DNA from: Nonomuraea roseoviolacea subsp. carminata
GTDB taxonomy: Bacteria; Actinomycetota; Actinomycetes; Streptosporangiales; Streptosporangiaceae
Direction of reading: 5' to 3'
DNA: 64,000 nt
NCBI RefSeq assembly: GCF_024172185.1
Contig: NZ_JAMZEC010000001.1
Location: 3,224,001 to 3,288,000 of the forward strand
Both the position numbers and the translations under genes were made by a program. The notes under the pieces are model-generated. The model saw only the letters and a program-made list of their open reading frames with translations, searched no databases and was not told the origin of the DNA. Numbering within the stretch: the first letter of the stretch is position 1; each line of letters opens with the position of its first letter. Shown in pieces: positions 1 to 7,771 of the stretch.

Positions 1-397
1 GGAAGATGATGCCGAGCACCTCGTCGCCGTCGCGGATCGGCACGCCGAGGAAGTCCTTCATCACCGGGTGCGCCTTCGGCCACCACTCGAAGCGCGGGTC
101 CTCACGCAGGTCGGGCAGCCGCACCGGGGCCCCGTCGCGCAGCATCGCGCCGAGCATGCCGTGCTGGCGCGGCAGCGGCCCGATCGCGTCCCACTGCCGG
201 TCGGTCAGCCCCTCGGCGACGAACTCCCCGAACGAGCCGTCCTCGTCGGGCACCCCGAGCGCGGCGTAGCGGGCGTCGAGCAGCCGCTGCGCCGAACGGA
301 CGATCACCTGGAGCACCTCGCGCACCGACAGGTGCCGGGTGACCGCGAGCACGGCGCCGCTCACGGCCTGCAGGATCTCCTCACGGTCCGACGTCAC
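1..397 (-). CDS. GAF-domain sensor protein, N-terminal part (runs off the window)
   Basis: Read on the minus strand from GTG at 397, 132 codons are visible before the left edge, with no in-frame stop. The protein begins VTSDREEILQAVSGAVLAV and continues as a GAF domain: an N-terminal helix (VREVLQVIVRSAQRLLD), then ARYAALGVPDEDG, a GLTDRQWDAIG loop and LGVPIRDGDEVLGIIF, the usual GAF core. In actinomycetes this N-terminus is typical of DevS/NarL-type GAF sensor histidine kinases and of GAF-PP2C phosphatases. The missing C-terminus would decide between them. It is divergent from the SDR gene at 521, with 123 bp between. Confidence 0.75.
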   Translation of the reverse strand, partial: MTSDREEILQAVSGAVLAVTRHLSVREVLQVIVRSAQRLLDARYAALGVPDEDGSFGEFVAEGLTDRQWDAIGPLPRQHGMLGAMLRDGAPVRLPDLREDPRFEWWPKAHPVMKDFLGVPIRDGDEVLGIIF

Positions 398-520
398 GGG
401 ACCCACTCTAGGGTTCCGCCCGCCCCGTTCCCTCCCGCCGAGGTCCTAGGACGAAGTGCCCAGACCCGGACAGGTCCCCGGCCCGATGCCGTACGGGCAC
501 CGCGTTCCTACCGTCGAGAC

Positions 521-1177
521 ATGACGAACACCGCACTGATCACCGGCGCCTCCCGCGGCCTCGGCCTGGCCCTGGCCCGGTCGCTGGCGGAGGCCGGCTG
601 GGACCTCGTGCTCACCGCGCGCGGCCGGGACGACCTCGACCGGGTCGCCGCCGAGCTGGGCGCCACCGCCGTCGCCGGCGACGTGACCGACCCGGCGCAC
701 GTCGAGCGGCTGTCGCTGGCCGTGCCGGAGCTGGACCTGCTGGTCAACAACGCCGGCGGGCTCGGGGCGACGCCGTTGCCGCCGCTCGCCTCGTACCCGC
801 TGGAGGCGTTCAAGCTGCTGCTGGAGACCAACGTCACCGCGCCGCTCGCGCTCGTCCAGGCCACGCTGCCCGCCCTGCGTCGCCGCGGCGGGGCGGTCGT
901 CAACGTCACCTCCGACGCCGCCACGGGCGCCTACCCCGGCTGGGGCGGCTACGGAGCCACCAAGGCCGCGCTGGAGCAGCTGTCCAACGTGCTGGCCGCC
1001 GAGGAGCCCGGCCTGGCCGTCTGGTGGGTGGACCCCGGCGAGATGAACACCCGCATGCTCGCCGACGCCGTGGGCGAGCAGGAGGCCGGCGGCGCCACCG
1101 ACCCGGCCAAGGTCGCCGCCGCGCTGCGCGACCTGGTCCGGTCCCGCCCCGCCAGCGGAAGGGTGAGCCTCCAATGA
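521..1177 (+). CDS. Short-chain dehydrogenase/reductase
   Basis: A 218-aa classical SDR, probably a cytoplasmic NAD(P)-dependent oxidoreductase of unknown substrate. The cofactor motif TGASRGLG lies near residues 8-15, the structural NNAG motif near 75, the active-site Ser in VVNVTSDAA, and the catalytic YGATK pair near 145-149. ATG at 521 starts right at the Rossmann strand (MTNTALITGASRG), so longer upstream readings are not supported. The stop TGA overlaps the ATG of the repeat ORF at 1174 (ATGA), so this is the first gene of a coupled trio. At 218 residues it is shorter than the usual 240-260, with a trimmed substrate lid. Confidence 0.92.
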   Translation: MTNTALITGASRGLGLALARSLAEAGWDLVLTARGRDDLDRVAAELGATAVAGDVTDPAHVERLSLAVPELDLLVNNAGGLGATPLPPLASYPLEAFKLLLETNVTAPLALVQATLPALRRRGGAVVNVTSDAATGAYPGWGGYGATKAALEQLSNVLAAEEPGLAVWWVDPGEMNTRMLADAVGEQEAGGATDPAKVAAALRDLVRSRPASGRVSLQ

Positions 1178-1608
1178 CCACGACCCGTGACCCGAGAGGC
1201 GAGCCACCACCGACCACGACCCCCGACCGGAGAGACGAGCCCCCAGCGACCACGACCCCCGACCGGAGAGACGAGCCCCCAGCGACCACGACCCCCGACC
1301 GGAGAGACGAGCCCCCAGCGACCACGACCCCCGACCGGAGAGACGAGCCCCCAGCGACCACGACCCCCGACCGGAGAGACGAGCCCCCAGCGACCACGAC
1401 CCCCGACCGGAGAGACGAGCCCCCAGCGACCACGACCCCCGACCGGAGAGACGAGCCCCCAGCGACCACGACCCCCGACCGGAGAGACGAGCCCCCAGCG
1501 ACCACGACCCCCGACCGGAGAGACGAGCCCCCAGCGACCACGACCCCCGACCGGAGAGACGAGCCCCCAGCGACCACGACCCCCGACCGGAGAGGCGAGC
1601 CCCGATGA
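1174..1608 (+). CDS. Tandem-repeat ORF, Pro/Arg/Thr-rich, between coupled genes
   Basis: A 144-aa reading frame that starts inside the SDR stop (ATGA at 1174) and ends inside the start of the QueA-like gene (ATGA at 1605). Residues 17-136 are ten identical 12-residue units, PDRRDEPPATTT, flanked by a degenerate first unit and a partial last one. There is no signal peptide, hydrophobic stretch or known domain; the chain would be disordered and highly charged. Either a minisatellite grew inside a short linker ORF that keeps ribosomes moving to the next gene, or the frame is translated only for coupling. I do not recognise a family. Both junctions are kept open exactly, which argues for translation, but the product's function is unknown. 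Confidence 0.5.
   Translation: MTTTRDPRGEPPPTTTPDRRDEPPATTTPDRRDEPPATTTPDRRDEPPATTTPDRRDEPPATTTPDRRDEPPATTTPDRRDEPPATTTPDRRDEPPATTTPDRRDEPPATTTPDRRDEPPATTTPDRRDEPPATTTPDRRGEPR
1222..1581 (+). repeat. Ten perfect tandem copies of a 36-bp unit (minisatellite)
   Basis: Ten consecutive 36-bp units appear identical at the DNA level, beginning CCCGACCGGAGAGACGAG, with a diverged copy before and a truncated one after. The unit length is a multiple of three, so copy-number change preserves the reading frame. Absence of drift between units suggests recent expansion or ongoing homogenisation. There are no spacers, so it is not a CRISPR array. Confidence 0.95.
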
Positions 1609-2615
1609 CCGCGACCCTGGACTTCGCCCTCCCCGACGCGCTGTCCGCGCACGAGCCGCCCGAGGCCAGGGGCCTGGCCCGCGACGGGGTGCGCCTGCTC
1701 GTCTCGCGCGGCGACGACGAGCCCGCCCACCACCGGTTCACCGACCTGCCCTCGCTCCTCGCGCCCGGCGACCTCGTCGTGGTCAACAACTCGGCCACGC
1801 TGCCCGCCGCCGTCCGCCTCGACCGGCTCGCCGTCCACTTCTCCACCGCGCGCGAGGACGGCACCTGGCTGGTCGAGCTGCGCCGCCGTACGAGCACCGC
1901 CTCCGAGCCGTACGCGGGAGGGGAGCCCGGCGAGTGGCTGCCGCTGCCCGGAGGGGCCACGCTGCGGCTGCTCGGCCGGGAGACGCCCCGGCTGTGGCGA
2001 GCTCGGCTCGACCGGGAGGTGGAGGCGTACCTGCGCCGGCACGGCACGCCGATCCGCTACTCGTACGTGGCCGCGGACTGGCCGATCGACGCCTACCAGA
2101 CCGTGTTCGCCACCGTGCCGGGCAGCGCCGAGATGCCCAGCGCCAGCCGGCCGTTCAGCGCCGAGCTCGTGACGGCGCTGGTGGCGCGCGGCGTGCGGAT
2201 CGCGCCCATCACCCTGCACACCGGCGTCGCCTCACCCGAGAAGGACGAGCCGCCCTACGCCGAACGGTACGAGGTCCCGGCCCCGACCGCGCGGCTGGTG
2301 AACCTCACCCGGCGCGATGGTGGGCGGGTCGTCGCGGCCGGCACCACCGTCGTCCGCGCCCTGGAGACCGCGGTGGACGCCGGCGGCCGGGTCACGGAGT
2401 CGGCGGGCTGGACCAGCCGCGTCGTCACCCCCGACGACGGCGTGCGCGTCGTCACCGGCCTGCTCACGGGACTGCACGAGCCGCGCTCCAGCCACCTCAT
2501 GATGCTGACCGCCGTCGCCGGGCGGACGGCCCTGGCCCGGGCGTACGAGGCGGCGCTGGACGAGGGATACCTGTGGCACGAGTTCGGCGACTCCCACCTG
2601 CTGCTGGCCGGGTGA
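1605..2615 (+). CDS. QueA-like S-adenosylmethionine:tRNA ribosyltransferase-isomerase
   Basis: A 336-aa protein of the QueA family; classical QueA transfers the ribosyl moiety of SAM to preQ1-tRNA in queuosine synthesis. Family signatures are DLVVVNNSATLPAAV near residue 60, the PYAERYEV region, GTTVVRALE, and the late LTGLHEPRSSHLMML and WHEFGDSHLLL blocks, in family order. Overall length is close to E. coli QueA (about 356). Its ATG overlaps the stop of the repeat ORF (ATGA). No tgt, queC, queD or queF lies nearby, so whether it acts in queuosine synthesis here or on another substrate is open; actinomycetes often carry such orphan copies. Confidence 0.85.
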   Translation: MTATLDFALPDALSAHEPPEARGLARDGVRLLVSRGDDEPAHHRFTDLPSLLAPGDLVVVNNSATLPAAVRLDRLAVHFSTAREDGTWLVELRRRTSTASEPYAGGEPGEWLPLPGGATLRLLGRETPRLWRARLDREVEAYLRRHGTPIRYSYVAADWPIDAYQTVFATVPGSAEMPSASRPFSAELVTALVARGVRIAPITLHTGVASPEKDEPPYAERYEVPAPTARLVNLTRRDGGRVVAAGTTVVRALETAVDAGGRVTESAGWTSRVVTPDDGVRVVTGLLTGLHEPRSSHLMMLTAVAGRTALARAYEAALDEGYLWHEFGDSHLLLAG

Positions 2616-2690
2616 ACACCGGTGATCCAGGCCGTGAACACCCACCCCTGGTCCGCGCCCACCCCGCGCGGCACAGTAGCGTGACTGGAT

Positions 2691-3908
2691 GTGGACCAGC
2701 GGACCCTCCTGATCACTCTCAACGGCCCTGACCGGCCCGGCGTCACCTCCCGGCTCTTCTCCGTCCTGTCGGGCTTCCCGGTGACCGTCTCCGACATCGA
2801 GCAGGTCGTCATCCGGGGGCGGCTCACCCTCGGCGTGCTCGTCGCCTATGCCGGCGGCCCGTCCACCGGCACGGGCACCACCCTCGGGGCCCTGTGGACC
2901 TCCGTGGAGCGCGTGGCCGAGGACCTCGGCATGGAGGTGGAGCTCTCCACCGGCTCCCTGGCCAAGGAGAAGCGCCGCCGCGGCCGGCTGTCGGTCAGCG
3001 TCCTCGGCGCCACCCTCCAGCCCGCCGCCATCGCCGGCATCGCCGGCCGCATCGCCGCCGCGGGCGCCAACATCGACCGCATCGAGCGCCTCGCCCAGTG
3101 GCCCGTCACCTGCATCGAGCTGTCCGTCTCCGGGGCCGACCCCGACGCGCTGCGCGTCCAGCTCGCCGCCGAGGCGGCGGCCCAGCACGTGGACGTGGCC
3201 GTGCAGCGCACCGGCCTGTCCCGGCGGGCCAAGCGGCTCGTCGTCATGGACGTCGACTCGACGCTCATCCAGGGCGAGGTCATCGAGCTGCTCGCGGCGC
3301 ACGCCGGCTGCCTGGACGAGGTCGCCCGGGTCACCGAGGAGGCCATGCGGGGCGAGCTGGACTTCGCCGAGTCGCTGCGCCGCCGGGTCGCCCTGCTCGA
3401 AGGGCTGCCGGCCGACGTGCTGGAGCGGGTGCGCCAGGAGGTCGTGCTCACGCCCGGCGCGCGCACCCTCGTCCGCACGCTCAAGCGGCTCGACTACCGC
3501 TTCGCCATCGTCAGCGGCGGCTTCACCCAGATCACCGACGCGCTCGTCGAGGACCTCGGCATCGACTACTCCGCGGCCAACGTCCTGGAGATCATCGACG
3601 GGCGGCTCACCGGCCGGGTCGCGGGCGAGATCGTCGACCGGCCGGGCAAGGCGCGGGCGCTCGAACGGTTCGCCAGGGAGGCGGGCCTGCCGATCAGCCA
3701 GACCGTGGCCATCGGCGACGGCGCCAACGACCTCGACATGATCGCCGCCGCCGGGCTCGGCATCGCCTTCAACGCCAAGCCGGTGCTGCGGCAGGCGGCC
3801 GACACGACCGTCAACACGCCGTACCTCGACTCGATCCTCTACCTGCTCGGCATCTCCCGGGACGAGGTCGAGGCGGCCGACGCCGAGGACACCGCGCTCA
3901 CCCGCTGA
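2691..3908 (+). CDS. serB: Phosphoserine phosphatase SerB with tandem ACT domains
   Basis: This 405-aa enzyme hydrolyses O-phospho-L-serine to serine, the last step of serine biosynthesis. Residues 1-90 (LLITLNGPDRPGVTSRLFSVL) and about 98-170 form two ACT domains, as in mycobacterial SerB2, where they bind regulatory amino acids. The HAD domain follows, with catalytic VMDVDSTLI near 185-193, the conserved VSGGFTQITD and the Mg-binding GDGANDLDMI near 342. The start is GTG at 2691; residues just after it already match the ACT fold. Its 3' end overlaps the convergent FUSC gene by 11 bp. Confidence 0.95.
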   Translation: MDQRTLLITLNGPDRPGVTSRLFSVLSGFPVTVSDIEQVVIRGRLTLGVLVAYAGGPSTGTGTTLGALWTSVERVAEDLGMEVELSTGSLAKEKRRRGRLSVSVLGATLQPAAIAGIAGRIAAAGANIDRIERLAQWPVTCIELSVSGADPDALRVQLAAEAAAQHVDVAVQRTGLSRRAKRLVVMDVDSTLIQGEVIELLAAHAGCLDEVARVTEEAMRGELDFAESLRRRVALLEGLPADVLERVRQEVVLTPGARTLVRTLKRLDYRFAIVSGGFTQITDALVEDLGIDYSAANVLEIIDGRLTGRVAGEIVDRPGKARALERFAREAGLPISQTVAIGDGANDLDMIAAAGLGIAFNAKPVLRQAADTTVNTPYLDSILYLLGISRDEVEAADAEDTALTR

Positions 3909-6387
3909 CCCGGCGGCCCAGGGGGGCGGCGGCCTCGCGGGCCAGTTCGAGGGCGTCGGAGCACAGGGAACGCAGCGCGGGGTGCGCCGTCACGGTCAGC
4001 CGAAGCTGACGGCGCACCGCCGAGGTGTCGACGGCGTGGGAAGGCGTCACGGCGGCCTCCCTGGCCACCGCCTCCTTGATGATCGACTTGATCTCGCCCG
4101 CCAGCTCGGCGAGCCGTTCCTCCAGCTCGTCGGCCTCCGGAGGGGGCTCGCCGCTGCGCACGGTCTCGGCCACGGCCGCCAGCCGGTCCGCCACCGCGTC
4201 CAGCACGGCGACCGTGGCGTCGGAGCCCACCTCCGAGCCGCGCAGCACGGACGCCACCGCCAGCGCGTCGTCCCGCAGCCTCCGGGCCGCCGTGACGGCC
4301 TCCCGCAGCTCCTTCGGCACCTGTCCGCCCGGCTCCTTGCCCAGCTTGTCCAGGGACGCGGTGAGCGCGTCGGCGGCCTGCCCCGCCGCGTCCGCGTGCG
4401 CGAGCACGGCGTCGAGATCCCGCTCGGCCACGGCGCCGACCAGCGTCCCGTGCTGCTCCAGCAGTTCGGCGGTACGGGTACGCACCCGTCCCCCCTCGCT
4501 GCGCGGCCACAACAGCCGCGCCGCCGCCAGCGCCAGCAGGCCGCCTTCGACCGTCAGCAGCACCCGGGCCCCGGCCGCCCGCCAGTCGAGCGGGGTGGAG
4601 AAGTCGGCGAGCATCATGGCCAGCGGCGTCGCGAACACCATCCAGTAGCCGTAGCTCACCTCGCGCACCGCGTACCCCACCGTGGCGAACCCGAGCACGG
4701 TCGCGGCGATCGTGTACGGCCCGGGGACGGCCGCCAGGATCACCGCGGCCACCGCCGCGCCGAGCACCGTGCCCGCCACCCGCAGCACCACGCGCTCCAC
4801 GGTGTCGCCGTACGTCGACCGCGGCGCCAGCATCACCGTGATCACGAACCACTTGCCGTACACCTCGTGCGTGCCGATCATGAGCATCATCGCCACGGTC
4901 ACGGTGATGCCCAGCCGTCCCACATGCTCCGCCGCGCCACCGGCCTGCAACACCGCCCGCCACGCCCGCCGGGGCGCATGGACCGCCCGCCGCCACGCCC
5001 TCCGCAGGCGCGCCGACCGCCACCAGCCGTGTCCGCCCCGCCAGAACGGCCGCCACACCACCGGCCGCCAGGCCCGCGGCACTACGACCGGCACCCGGAT
5101 CCCCCGCGCCGCGAACACCCCGACCCCGCGCACCCCCACCACGATCCGGTCGAGGCAGCGCCGCACCTGCCCCAGCACGGCCATCCGCCGCAGCGACGCC
5201 GGATCGGCGCCGACCCTGGCCCGCTGCTCCCCCACGTACTCCCCGAAGGCCGCCGCCGCGGCCAGCGCCGCCTCCACGTCCTCCGGCGCCTTCGTGCGCA
5301 GCGCCACGGTCAGGGCCCGTACGACCGCGTCGATCCCGCAGCGATCCCCGACCGCCAGCGCCCGTACGACGTCGTCACCCGCGCGGCGATCCCGATCACT
5401 CAGCGGCGGCGTGACCTCATCCCCACCGCGAAGATCCCGACCAGGCAGAGACAGCGCGACCTCATCCCCACCACGGCCAGCCCCATCCCTCAGAGGTGAC
5501 CCAACTTCATGCCCTCCAAGGTCACCCCGATCCCCCAAAGCTGGCGCGACCTCATCCCCACCACCGCCATGTCCATCCCGCAGAGGCGGCGTTCCCCCTC
5601 GCCGATCGCCCTCACCCAGCCCCCGCGTGACGTGGTCACCCCGGCGGCGGTCCTCCTCCGCCGCCTGCGCGCGCAGCCCGCGCAAGGTGATGGTCTCCAC
5701 GAAGACCCGGACGAGCGTCCGCACGTAGGCGTCGGCCGAGCGGGTGTTGTCCTCACCGGAGTGGAAGGCGGCCGACGCCGTACCCGCCGCCTCCAGCGCC
5801 TTCGAGGCGCGCTCCCGCCGCTTCCCCCACCCCTCGTCGTCCAGGTCGACGCCGTCGAGCATCGACGCCAGCGACTCCCGCGCCCCGCTCAGCGTCTCGT
5901 GCAGCGGGTCCAGCCGTCGCACCGGCCACGGCGCCAGCGCGAGAACGGAGAACCACACCGCGCCCAACGCCATCTCCAGCGGCCCCGACGGCCCGACCGG
6001 CCCGTGCAGGTAGAACCCCAGGACCGCCGCGATCGCGGGCGGCGTCCCGACGATCCGCCACCGGGCCGCCGCCGCCACCAGGCCGATCACCACGGCCGCC
6101 CACCACGGATACGGCGCGAGCAGCATCCCCAGCGCCATCCCCGACGGCACCAGCACCAGCTTGACGACCAGGGCCCAGGCGCGTTGCGCGTACGGCTTGC
6201 CGTACATGTCGCCGAACGCCGTCAAATACGCCCCGAGTGCCACGAACGCGCCCCCGTGCGGCACCCCGGCCGACACCCCCGCGAACAGCGGACCCGACAC
6301 GGCCGCCCCGCAGAGCAGCCCATACCCCCACGGAGGCCGCGCCGGCAGCGCGAACCCCGCGCGCAACGCTCTGGCGGCCCCCCGCAT
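3898..6387 (-). CDS. FUSC-family inner-membrane protein (aromatic acid exporter-like)
   Basis: An 829-aa membrane protein with the two-halved FUSC/YccS plan. About six helices occupy residues 15-170 (for example GGAFVALGAYLTAFGD), then a long cytoplasmic segment, then a second helix bundle near 490-630 (GRLGITVTVAMMLMIGTHEVYGKWFVITVML), and a soluble C-terminal helical domain. FUSC proteins export fusaric or aromatic acids in some bacteria; the substrate here is unknown. A repeat-expanded hydrophilic insert sits in the central loop (see repeat at 5338-5562). ATG at 6387 is followed at once by the first helix. It converges on serB. Confidence 0.85.
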   Translation of the reverse strand: MRGAARALRAGFALPARPPWGYGLLCGAAVSGPLFAGVSAGVPHGGAFVALGAYLTAFGDMYGKPYAQRAWALVVKLVLVPSGMALGMLLAPYPWWAAVVIGLVAAAARWRIVGTPPAIAAVLGFYLHGPVGPSGPLEMALGAVWFSVLALAPWPVRRLDPLHETLSGARESLASMLDGVDLDDEGWGKRRERASKALEAAGTASAAFHSGEDNTRSADAYVRTLVRVFVETITLRGLRAQAAEEDRRRGDHVTRGLGEGDRRGGTPPLRDGHGGGGDEVAPALGDRGDLGGHEVGSPLRDGAGRGGDEVALSLPGRDLRGGDEVTPPLSDRDRRAGDDVVRALAVGDRCGIDAVVRALTVALRTKAPEDVEAALAAAAAFGEYVGEQRARVGADPASLRRMAVLGQVRRCLDRIVVGVRGVGVFAARGIRVPVVVPRAWRPVVWRPFWRGGHGWWRSARLRRAWRRAVHAPRRAWRAVLQAGGAAEHVGRLGITVTVAMMLMIGTHEVYGKWFVITVMLAPRSTYGDTVERVVLRVAGTVLGAAVAAVILAAVPGPYTIAATVLGFATVGYAVREVSYGYWMVFATPLAMMLADFSTPLDWRAAGARVLLTVEGGLLALAAARLLWPRSEGGRVRTRTAELLEQHGTLVGAVAERDLDAVLAHADAAGQAADALTASLDKLGKEPGGQVPKELREAVTAARRLRDDALAVASVLRGSEVGSDATVAVLDAVADRLAAVAETVRSGEPPPEADELEERLAELAGEIKSIIKEAVAREAAVTPSHAVDTSAVRRQLRLTVTAHPALRSLCSDALELAREAAAPLGRRVSG
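5338..5562 (-). repeat. Five in-frame 45-bp repeats in the FUSC central loop
   Basis: Five consecutive 15-residue units of pattern GGDEVxxxLxDRxxR, diverged from each other, lie in the cytoplasmic loop between the two membrane halves. They are absent from a typical FUSC protein and look like an expanded, disordered insert. All copies keep frame. Confidence 0.8.
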
Positions 6388-6401
6388 GCGTTCGCCCCTG
6401 G

Positions 6402-6869
6402 TCAGTGTTCCTTGGGATCCCAGCGCGTGACCAGGTGTCCCTCCCCTGGGGACAGGTCTACCCAGGACGATTGCGTCCGGATCACCGCGAACGACCCCGG
6501 CCGGAATCCGTACTCACCGCCCGCCAGGCCGAGCGCCAGCTCGTGGACCCCAGGGTTGTGCCCGCACAGGACGAGCGTGCCGACCTCGGGCTCGGTGCGC
6601 CTGATCAGCTCCAGCAACTCGTCCGGGTACGCCTCGTAGATGTCGCGCTCGTAGCTCACCTCGACGTCCGGGAAGGCCAGCTCGGCGGTGCGCCTGGTGC
6701 GCTCGGCCGGCGAGCACAGGACCAGATCGGGCACGAGCCCCATGGCCCGCACCTCCTCACCGGCACGCCCGGCGTCACGCTCACCCCGCTCGGTCAGGGG
6801 CCGCTCGCGATCGCTCAACCCGGACACGTGCGCGGCCTTGGCGTGGCGGAGCACGATCAGCGTCGGCAC
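6402..6869 (-). CDS. SixA-type histidine phosphatase
   Basis: A 155-aa single-domain phosphatase of the histidine phosphatase branch. The phospho-accepting RHA motif is at residues 8-10 (LIVLRHAKAAH), the Arg of SPAERTRRTAE follows, and the second catalytic His sits in LVLCGHNPG. Length and motif layout match SixA, which dephosphorylates phosphohistidine on histidine kinases or PTS-type proteins; the target here is unknown. The GTG start at 6869 lies three bases after the stop of the upstream 37-aa membrane peptide, so the two are co-translated. FUSC starts 14 bp downstream and may be in the same operon. Confidence 0.88.
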   Translation of the reverse strand: MPTLIVLRHAKAAHVSGLSDRERPLTERGERDAGRAGEEVRAMGLVPDLVLCSPAERTRRTAELAFPDVEVSYERDIYEAYPDELLELIRRTEPEVGTLVLCGHNPGVHELALGLAGGEYGFRPGSFAVIRTQSSWVDLSPGEGHLVTRWDPKEH

Positions 6870-6872
6870 CTC

Positions 6873-6986
6873 TTACACCCCCCTCGACGCCCACATGGCC
6901 AGCGCCACGATCGCCGCCAGGATGATCAGCATGGCGAGCAGGATGAAGGCCAGCGTCTTTCCACCGGTCGGCCGCTTGTCGTTCAT
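6873..6986 (-). CDS. 37-aa single-span membrane peptide
   Basis: ATG at 6986 opens a 37-codon frame ending TAA at 6873: MNDKRPTGGK, then a single hydrophobic helix (TLAFILLAMLIILAAIVALA) and the short basic tail MWASRGV. The stop is three bases from the GTG of the SixA-type gene. Translational coupling plus a clean helix supports a real microprotein, possibly a membrane partner of the phosphatase. I do not recognise a named family. Confidence 0.65.
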   Translation of the reverse strand: MNDKRPTGGKTLAFILLAMLIILAAIVALAMWASRGV

Positions 6987-7771
6987 CCGCACAGTTTCCC
7001 ATCGAGGGGGTCAGGTGTCCCGTACGGGACCGATCACCCACCCCGGCGACGTACGGCACGCGACATGCTGCCCCGCTACCCCGAATCGGCACACCGCACC
7101 ACCCCCAAGGCGGCACCTGGCACCCGACAGACCTCATCTCGCATCCCGCAACAGCTCTCGCCACCGACCGCTACGCACCTCCCAGGGCACCCGCGGGCCC
7201 CGCCGGCACCAGCACCCCATACCCCGCAGCTCGCGTCAACGCGCCCCCGCACCCCCGCAGCCCGCATCGCATCCAGCACCGTGGACCCCGCCTGCACCCA
7301 CCCGGGGCCCATCGGACCGCAGCAGGTCTACCAGATGTCCGCCGGTGGTCAGCCCAGCGCACCTGCACCCGAACCCGCACCATCAACCCTGCTGCCAACG
7401 CCAGGCACCGAGCACCGAGCACCGAAGCTATGACGCTCCGAATCCCGAATCCCGAATCCCAAAGCCCGAGACCATGAAGACCCTGAAGACCCTGAAGACC
7501 CCGAAGCCCCGAAGCCCCGAAGCCCCGAAGCCCCGAAGCCCCGAAGCCCCGAAGCCCCGAAGATGTTGCCCTTCCCCATGAGACGCCCGCCTCAAGACAT
7601 TCCGCCCAGAAGCGCCGCACCCGCCCCCCAGGCCCGACAACACGGAAGCGCCCGCCCTCCCCGGCATCACCGGGAAGGACGGGCGCCTCAGACGACGCGA
7701 CCCACCGGGCCCAGAACTCCACGACCAAAAGCCGGGAAGCCGGGCCCAGAAGGCGGGACGCGACCCGCGCT
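6987..7771. repeat. 785-bp non-coding stretch with simple repeats
   Basis: No convincing gene lies between the 37-aa peptide and hppA. Frames that stay open here do so because of simple repeats: three 9-bp units of GACCCTGAA type near 7471-7500 run into about seven copies of an 8-bp CCCCGAAG unit to 7562. The rest is C-rich with no codon bias. The hppA terminator hairpin lies at 7648-7686. Confidence 0.7.
7648..7686 (-). terminator. Probable hppA terminator hairpin
   Basis: Two 17-nt arms flank a 5-nt loop. On the minus strand they pair fully apart from two G-U pairs, while the plus strand would have two mismatches, so the hairpin belongs to the minus-strand hppA transcript that ends 86 bp upstream. 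No U tract is present, as is common in actinomycetes. Confidence 0.7.

Noticed and set aside
1222..1581. 36-bp repeats as a CRISPR array
   Set aside because: Units are directly adjacent without spacers and preserve a reading frame; no cas genes.
446..2047. Minus-strand 533-codon frame across the SDR/QueA region
   Set aside because: Shadow of plus-strand genes; the repeat array keeps several frames open at once.
3982..5499. Plus-strand 505-codon frame opposite FUSC
   Set aside because: Arg/His/Pro-rich shadow; the minus strand carries a full FUSC protein.
7171..7728. Minus-strand frame with Gly-Phe-Gly-Ala repeats downstream of hppA
   Set aside because: Openness comes from 8-bp simple repeats; no codon bias or start signal.
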